Of a stretch of DNA of 64,000 bases, positions 59,187-64,000 are shown piece by piece (the stretch's first letter is position 1; every line of letters begins with the position of its first letter). The notes beneath the pieces are model-generated. The model worked only from the letters and a program-made list of their open reading frames with translations. It did not search any database and was not told where the DNA came from. The stretch comes from Durusdinium trenchii (Eukaryota > Sar > Dinophyceae > Suessiales > Symbiodiniaceae). The stretch is taken from assembly GCA_963970005.1 (NCBI GenBank), contig CAXAMN010005336.1, positions 272,489 through 336,488 of the forward strand, in the 5' to 3' direction. The position numbers were made by a program, and so were the translations under genes.

Positions 59187-60068
59187 CTAACCAAGCAATG
59201 ACTCACATACAGAACGTACTTCCGTACCAGAAGCACACCCATTCGCCACCACACAAGCCCCTAAACCGTATTGCATTTGTTGTTGCTCTGTTTTGTCAAA
59301 TGCCCACTCCACCTACAAAGCTGATTCCACCTCACCAAGCGCAGTGCACCTCCCATATCCAAGGGCTGCTCTTAAGACCCAAGGTTCGGTGAGCAGGGTT
59401 TTTTCTTGCTTATTACCTGTCCCTCGGATAAGAAGAAACGATTGTGCTAGCTGCTAGCTTACAATTCTGAAGTGTTTTCGAATTCACAAGTCTTTGAGGG
59501 TAGCTTTGAAGCCTGGCAGTCCAGGGCCATGAGCAGTTTTCAAGCTGTGGCACAATTCAAAAAGTCAGGAAACCATGTGCGCGTAGTGGTGGGAGGCTTG
59601 GCTGTGTTCAGTCTTTTGGCAAAACTGCAGCGCCGCACACGTGCGACCCATGCGACTCAAGTAAAGAGCGATGAAAACAAGGACAACGAGTAGCTAGCCA
59701 CCTTGGTCCAGTCTCGCACTGGCACGAACAAAGCATATTTTGGTGACAGCTGCCCCAAAATAACGATCAGCACAACTATGGTCTGGAGCAACCCAACCTA
59801 AACAGTTGGCCACTGCAATTTGGTGCAGGCAGCAAGCGGCAACAAGCACCACACCGTGACAGTTTCAAGCGACAAAGGCATGGCAAGGGGACAATGCAGC
59901 AGTCTGACACAAAGGGTCACGCCCCCAAAGTCAAGAATGCCGGGGGCAAGCGGCATAGGCCCCAGATAGAAGGTGTGTGGTGAAAAAATACAAAGCGCTT
60001 GAGGGAAAAGATCCCAATGTCTAACACTTTTCGTTGTCAATGAGCGGTGCCAAGGTCATTGTTCACCT
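59187..60068. other. no confident gene
   Basis: Further TSR-gene exons may lie here but were not identified. A 73-codon plus-strand frame (59472-59693) has one hydrophobic stretch (VRVVVGGLAVFSLLAKL) followed by basic and polar residues. It is weakly protein-like. Confidence 0.3.
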
Positions 60069-60144
60069 TGCCAGGGATGACATCATGTCATGCCAGGGGT
60101 GACAGCATGTCATGCCGGGGGTGACATCATGTCATGCCAGGGTG
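60069..60144. repeat. 22-bp tandem repeat with palindromic core
   Basis: The unit TGCCAGGGGTGACATCATGT plus CA occurs 3.4 times. Each unit contains the palindrome TGACATCATGTCA or a one-base variant. Confidence 0.9.
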
Positions 60145-60233
60145 CCAAGTCAGATTGCTAGGATGACCACCTGCACGATAAAAACGAAGCAGTTGAACAT
60201 CCCATTTGGCGATCTCATCGTCCGTGGGGTTCC

Positions 60234-61159
60234 TCAGGTTTTGACAAAGCAGACCGAGCACGACGACCACCGCCCATGCCCCAAAGGAACCATGATGAAC
60301 ATGGACGGATGTTCTTGTGTTTCTTCCTCCTCCTGGTCTCCATCCTCAAGGGCCAGGACGAACTTACCGATGTCCTTGTCAGTCACGCGCGCATCGTTCA
60401 GGATGAAGAGTTTGCTGAGCCACTTGGCTACGGAGGTCACCATAACTGTTGGGCCCGACAGAACTTCCTCAACCAAGCCACAACGCTTAGGAACCGAGGC
60501 GCTCACAACGGCGCTTGGTTTCGAGGTCTTCCATCCTGATCTCCGTGTTGTAGCTCAAAGAAGTCCAGGGGCACCAAAGTGTGCACCTCATAGAGGTCCA
60601 AATTCGTTTGGGTTTCTGCACTGTGTAGAACTCATTCACTCATCAGGCTTCCGGCTTGTTGAGGTTGAAGCCGTTGGCCACGTTGACGCGCTGACATTTC
60701 AAGCCCTCCTTCTCGCAATACGGCCTTGGCGATCTTCGTAGGTGCCTGGTACTACCACATATACTGCAGTCCTATGTTGGGGTTCTCCACCAGGACCGGT
60801 GCGGCGCCAGCTGTCAAGATTTGGCGCTCGTCCGGAGTCATCGAGGCCACCATCGCCATCGCCACGCGGATCTTGTTTGTGATGAAGTGCACGGACATCA
60901 TCGGGCGCCCGTCGCCGAGGTGGTGTGAAGGCTTGGCCTTGGGTGGACTCGTGACCTTGGGTGGTGCGCCCTGACTTGAGAGAGCTGCCGTCTTCTCCTT
61001 GGACGGCTTGAGAACACCATGGACCATCGCGTAATTCGATCTCCGATCTCGACGGCCTTGTTGGAGAGCTCGTGACGTGGCACGCCCTACAGATCCTTCT
61101 GAGTGCAAATTGCTCTCAGCAGCCCAAGACACAAAGCTTGACAAACTGTCTCCGAACAT
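60234..61159 (-). pseudogene. unrecognised coding region, interrupted frames
   Basis: The minus strand has protein-like stretches: 61159-60752 (including MSVHFITNKIRVAMAMVASM and PDERQILTAGAAPVLVEN), about 60590-60510 (LYEVHTLVPLDFFELQHGDQ), and 60506-60234 (LSGPTVMVTSVAKWLSKLFI, acidic EEEETQE, stop at 60234). They follow in order but change frame several times over short distances with no clear splice sites, which suggests decay or sequence errors. No family is recognised. Confidence 0.35.
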
Positions 61160-61178
61160 GAACTATCAGGACGCAGCT

Positions 61179-63993
61179 TCAAAACATTAGCATGAGGACT
61201 GAAGGAGACATGTTTGTGTGGTTCACGCCCATGTGGATAGACGAACTTGGATACTCAACCAAGTCAATCGCAAAGTGTCCCTTGGGAGAAGAAGCTGGTG
61301 ACATTTCTGCCCAACTTTTCCCATCAGTGAAATCAATCACCATTCCCACACCCGTGCTCGTCATAGTCTTCAGGACGACACTTAGCTTCTCATTCTTCCT
61401 CTGCCTCTCCTGAGGGTCATTGTGGCTGCTGCCTTGGGCAAAGACCGACGAACCAGGGGTGAACAAGCTAGTCTTTGCAAAAAGGTCAACACTCCGCGAT
61501 CACGATCAAACTCTGCTTGCGGCCAAAACGCTGCTAAGAGCCTCGCCGAACCTTTGAGCCTTGCAATCAACCGAGTTGCTAGACGCCGGCACTGATTGAC
61601 CTGTGTTGGTTGGACAAGCCAGCAGACCTCCCGACAATAGCCCCAAGGAGCTCACAAGGTAACCAAGGTTCTGAAGAGGACCCAAGGCAAGGGATCACCG
61701 TCACAAGGCCTTCACCAGGAAAGCCAAAGCTGGCGTCACAACCCATGTCACTCTGACCAAAAGCTCCCTTCCGTTGAGACAGTGGGAGAAAGGGCAACGC
61801 TTGTACACGATGAGGCCTGCGCACATCAACATCCATGAGGCAACCGTTGCCGTGAAACTAATGAAGAAGCTCGCGCTGGAGAAACCTAAGTCCAGGGCAA
61901 TCTTGGCAATGAATTCCAATGTTAGACTTTCATCGCTCGTGAAAGGCAAATCGCCTTCATATTTTGGCTTCCAGTTTGAGCCCACTCATCTCCTTCCTGC
62001 TGATCACCGATCAGAGACAGACAACCCTTTGCTTCGTTGCCTGATGTGTCGAGAAGCTCTATGACCTCAGTCTGAGTCGAGTGGCTTCCAATTGGTTGCG
62101 GCTTTTCCTCCACCTATACTCAAACATGAGAAACGGACCAACTCCCACTCAAAAGCAAGCCGTTACATTGCAAAAGGGTCTCTCGAGGTCTCGAAAAGAA
62201 GGCTCATCAGTCTGGGCTTTCCTGAGCTTTTTGAGAGGAGCTGCATTGAAAGACTTGCCCGCGGCTTCAGCCAACATGTCAGTGTACGTAGCCGACGCCG
62301 TCCATTCGCAAGAAGTTCGTCTTTCTCTTTTCCGCTCGGAGCCATCAGCATGTGGTCATCAGCTGTGCTTGGCCAGCACAGCTGATGACCACATGCTGAT
62401 GGCTCCGAGAGGAAGAGGGAAAGACAAACTCCTTCTTGCGAATGGCCCCATACATGCAGGAGGTGAGCCAAATTTCTTCGCAGACACCTCTAGCCACCAA
62501 AGAAATCCACCCCTCCAACTTCCTCATCTTTGGTCTCCCTGGCTGTTCAAGCAATCCTGGCCCGTCCAAGGGGCCTGCGAGAAACATCAAAACCAGAGCT
62601 TGTAGTGCCAGAGTAGTGAGCAACAAAGTCTTTGGGTCCCAGGGCTCATGGCCTCTTGTTTGAGTATAACTTCGGCCAGCTGGATACTGCGCAAGTCCAC
62701 CATGAAAGAATTGTCGACTCCTGGCAGTAGAGCCACTGGAGGACACGGAGCGAGGATAGGTTACAGTGTGGGGGCCGATCCAAATTCAGAACAGGTCCAA
62801 CAGTCTAGCCATGAGAAGCCACAGCGCGAGTAATCTTCCCAGATCCTCCACGGACTTCAATGAATAAGTGGTATCTGAAGGCATGAGGTTGTTCTGGATG
62901 GAAAAGAGCCTGGTGACCCTCTTCGATCTTGTCCTCAACCATGGCATCAAGCTTCTGATCACAGCTTCTGTTCTTGCAATCATCCGAGCATAGTCCTCCG
63001 TTGACTGGACCTCCATAAGAGCTTCACCTTGTCTAGGCACTGGCACCCTTCACATCGGAGGAGTCAGCGGCGAACAATCGTGGAAGCAACACCACTGAAA
63101 TATCAGTGGAAAACAGCGGGCAGAGAACTGCTGCAAGCAAAACTTCTTCACCTCGAAAGTCAACATAGGGTCGGCGCATCTGCACGACGGAGTCCATGGA
63201 GCGCACGCAGTACACCTCAGAAAACAAGGACATAGTATAGGACATCCGTGGGGCATCGCACTGGCAAAACACAGCTCCAGAGAGAATCTGTAGTCCATCT
63301 GAGACAAGCCAGTCTGGTCGAGACAAAGGCTAAAGCCAATCTCTTTGTTGCAGGAACTGCAACGCTGACGTCTCCGAGTCTTCTGGCAGTGTCACTACCA
63401 TCAATCTCGGCCCCATTCCGTCCCAAACATCTTTGTCCGGAGATTCAAGGAGGCCTTCGTCAGCATAGACCTGAGTAGCCAGCAGGCCGGGGAGTTCCGC
63501 AATGAGGCACTCTGTCGGCATTGCTCCTCAACTGAAATGGCATAGGAGTCGTCAATGACCAACCCAACCTCTCTCCTCCATAGACGCTGCTTGAGGAAAA
63601 CTACCAAAGCATGCTTGCGCCCGAGGTCTCTTCACAAGATTGGAAATCCCCATGAGCCAGTCGATTGTATTGCCTTCTTTTCTGGTTTCTCCTGGCCCAA
63701 TCACCAAGACCTTGGTAGGTCATCCACAAAGTGTCGGAGAGGTGGGGAGACGGGTCCCAAGAAGCGCTTGGGGTCGAGGGGTCTGTAAGGAATGAGCTCT
63801 TCAGCTCTCTATCTTGTAAGTCAGGCGCTCCTGGGAAAGCTCTTGAGTATGGATCGCATGCATGGCCTTCACGTGTCAAGAATTCTGACAGATCTTCCAG
63901 GGGCGAAATCCAGGGGCGAAACCAACCTACGAGGGAACTAACTTTTCCAGCTCTCACCAACGCCCGGAGATGGTCAAATTTTAAAGCCTTCAC
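61179..63993 (-). pseudogene. unrecognised long coding region, interrupted frames
   Basis: From the right window edge leftward, minus-strand segments read like one protein: 63993-63601 (FDHLRALVRAGKVSSLVGWF), about 63600-63530 (FLKQRLWRREVGLVIDDSYA), 63521-63330 (ECLIAELPGLLATQVYADEG, LMVVTLPEDSETSALQFLQQ), 63326-63036 (YTMSLFSEVYCVRSMDSVVQ, EVLLAAVLCPLFSTDISVVL), 63046-62786 (STEDYARMIARTEAVIRSLM), 62746-62345, 61985-61701 (two hydrophobic segments) and 61466-61179. Frame changes of one base occur at several joins (for example near 63045). It may continue beyond 64000. The size and style resemble a mobile-element or repetitive gene, but no domain is recognised. Confidence 0.35.
62302..62445. 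repeat. 144-bp inverted repeat (hairpin)
   Basis: Arms 62302-62369 and 62375-62445 are reverse complements around a 5-nt centre. The inner 35 bp of each arm (62335-62369 and 62375-62409) match perfectly; the outer parts differ by a few substitutions and a 3-bp indel. It lies within the interrupted minus-strand coding region, so part of that coding sequence is present in both orientations. Confidence 0.9.
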
Positions 63994-64000
63994 CTGAGCT

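Overview
This window reads as nuclear DNA of a dinoflagellate. Several independent signs agree: very long Ty1/copia-type polyproteins, a KDZ-superfamily DNA transposon, introns with AG|G at both edges and GC or GA donors as well as GT, and LTRs that contain the 3' part of the dinoflagellate spliced leader. Two N gaps (14110-14119, 32358-32757) and scattered single-base frame changes point to a draft assembly, so some broken frames may be sequence errors.

Layout. 1-8430 holds no recognisable gene, only short coding-like minus-strand stretches and simple repeats. 8430-9720 is a plus-strand copia reverse transcriptase fragment cut just after its catalytic box. It abuts a decayed minus-strand copia element (R1, 9721-13960) that keeps its 5' LTR. 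A 22-bp minisatellite fills 14030-16075. A second, AT-richer copia element (P1) lies on the plus strand from about 17.0 to 32 kb. It encodes gag-protease-integrase, then reverse transcriptase-RNase H after one in-frame TGA, then a 5.4-kb accessory coding region. A third, nearly complete element (R2) is on the minus strand at 34871-55363. It has two identical 109-bp LTRs, TAATA target duplications, a polypurine tract and a primer-binding site. Inside its gag sits a 6.8-kb KDZ transposon (46474-53243) with a multi-exon transposase and a DUF3987-like gene, bounded on both sides by an 8-bp tandem array. 55.4-64 kb is host-like DNA with a thrombospondin type 1 repeat (TSR) gene on the minus strand (58113-59186), unrecognised minus-strand coding-like segments and a 144-bp inverted repeat.

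The main result is the cargo of the two large copia elements. P1 carries, after RNase H, a Tpt1/KptA-like RNA 2'-phosphotransferase domain and a separate endonuclease/exonuclease/phosphatase (EEP) domain. R2 carries in the same position an unrelated-looking 1531-residue protein with an SGNH-hydrolase-like domain and a second, divergent Tpt1-like domain. Both pols also contain a Rossmann methyltransferase-like module: in R2 after RNase H with an intact Pro-Cys motif, in P1 between integrase and reverse transcriptase and degenerate. R2's sense strand also repeats CGGGGGGA, a close match to its polypurine tract, seven times in two codon phases. Its primer-binding site looks complementary to a tRNA anticodon loop, as in Drosophila copia. 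Together these suggest giant copia elements that have taken up RNA-processing and nucleic-acid-modifying enzymes. The domain calls rest on motifs read by eye, without database searches.
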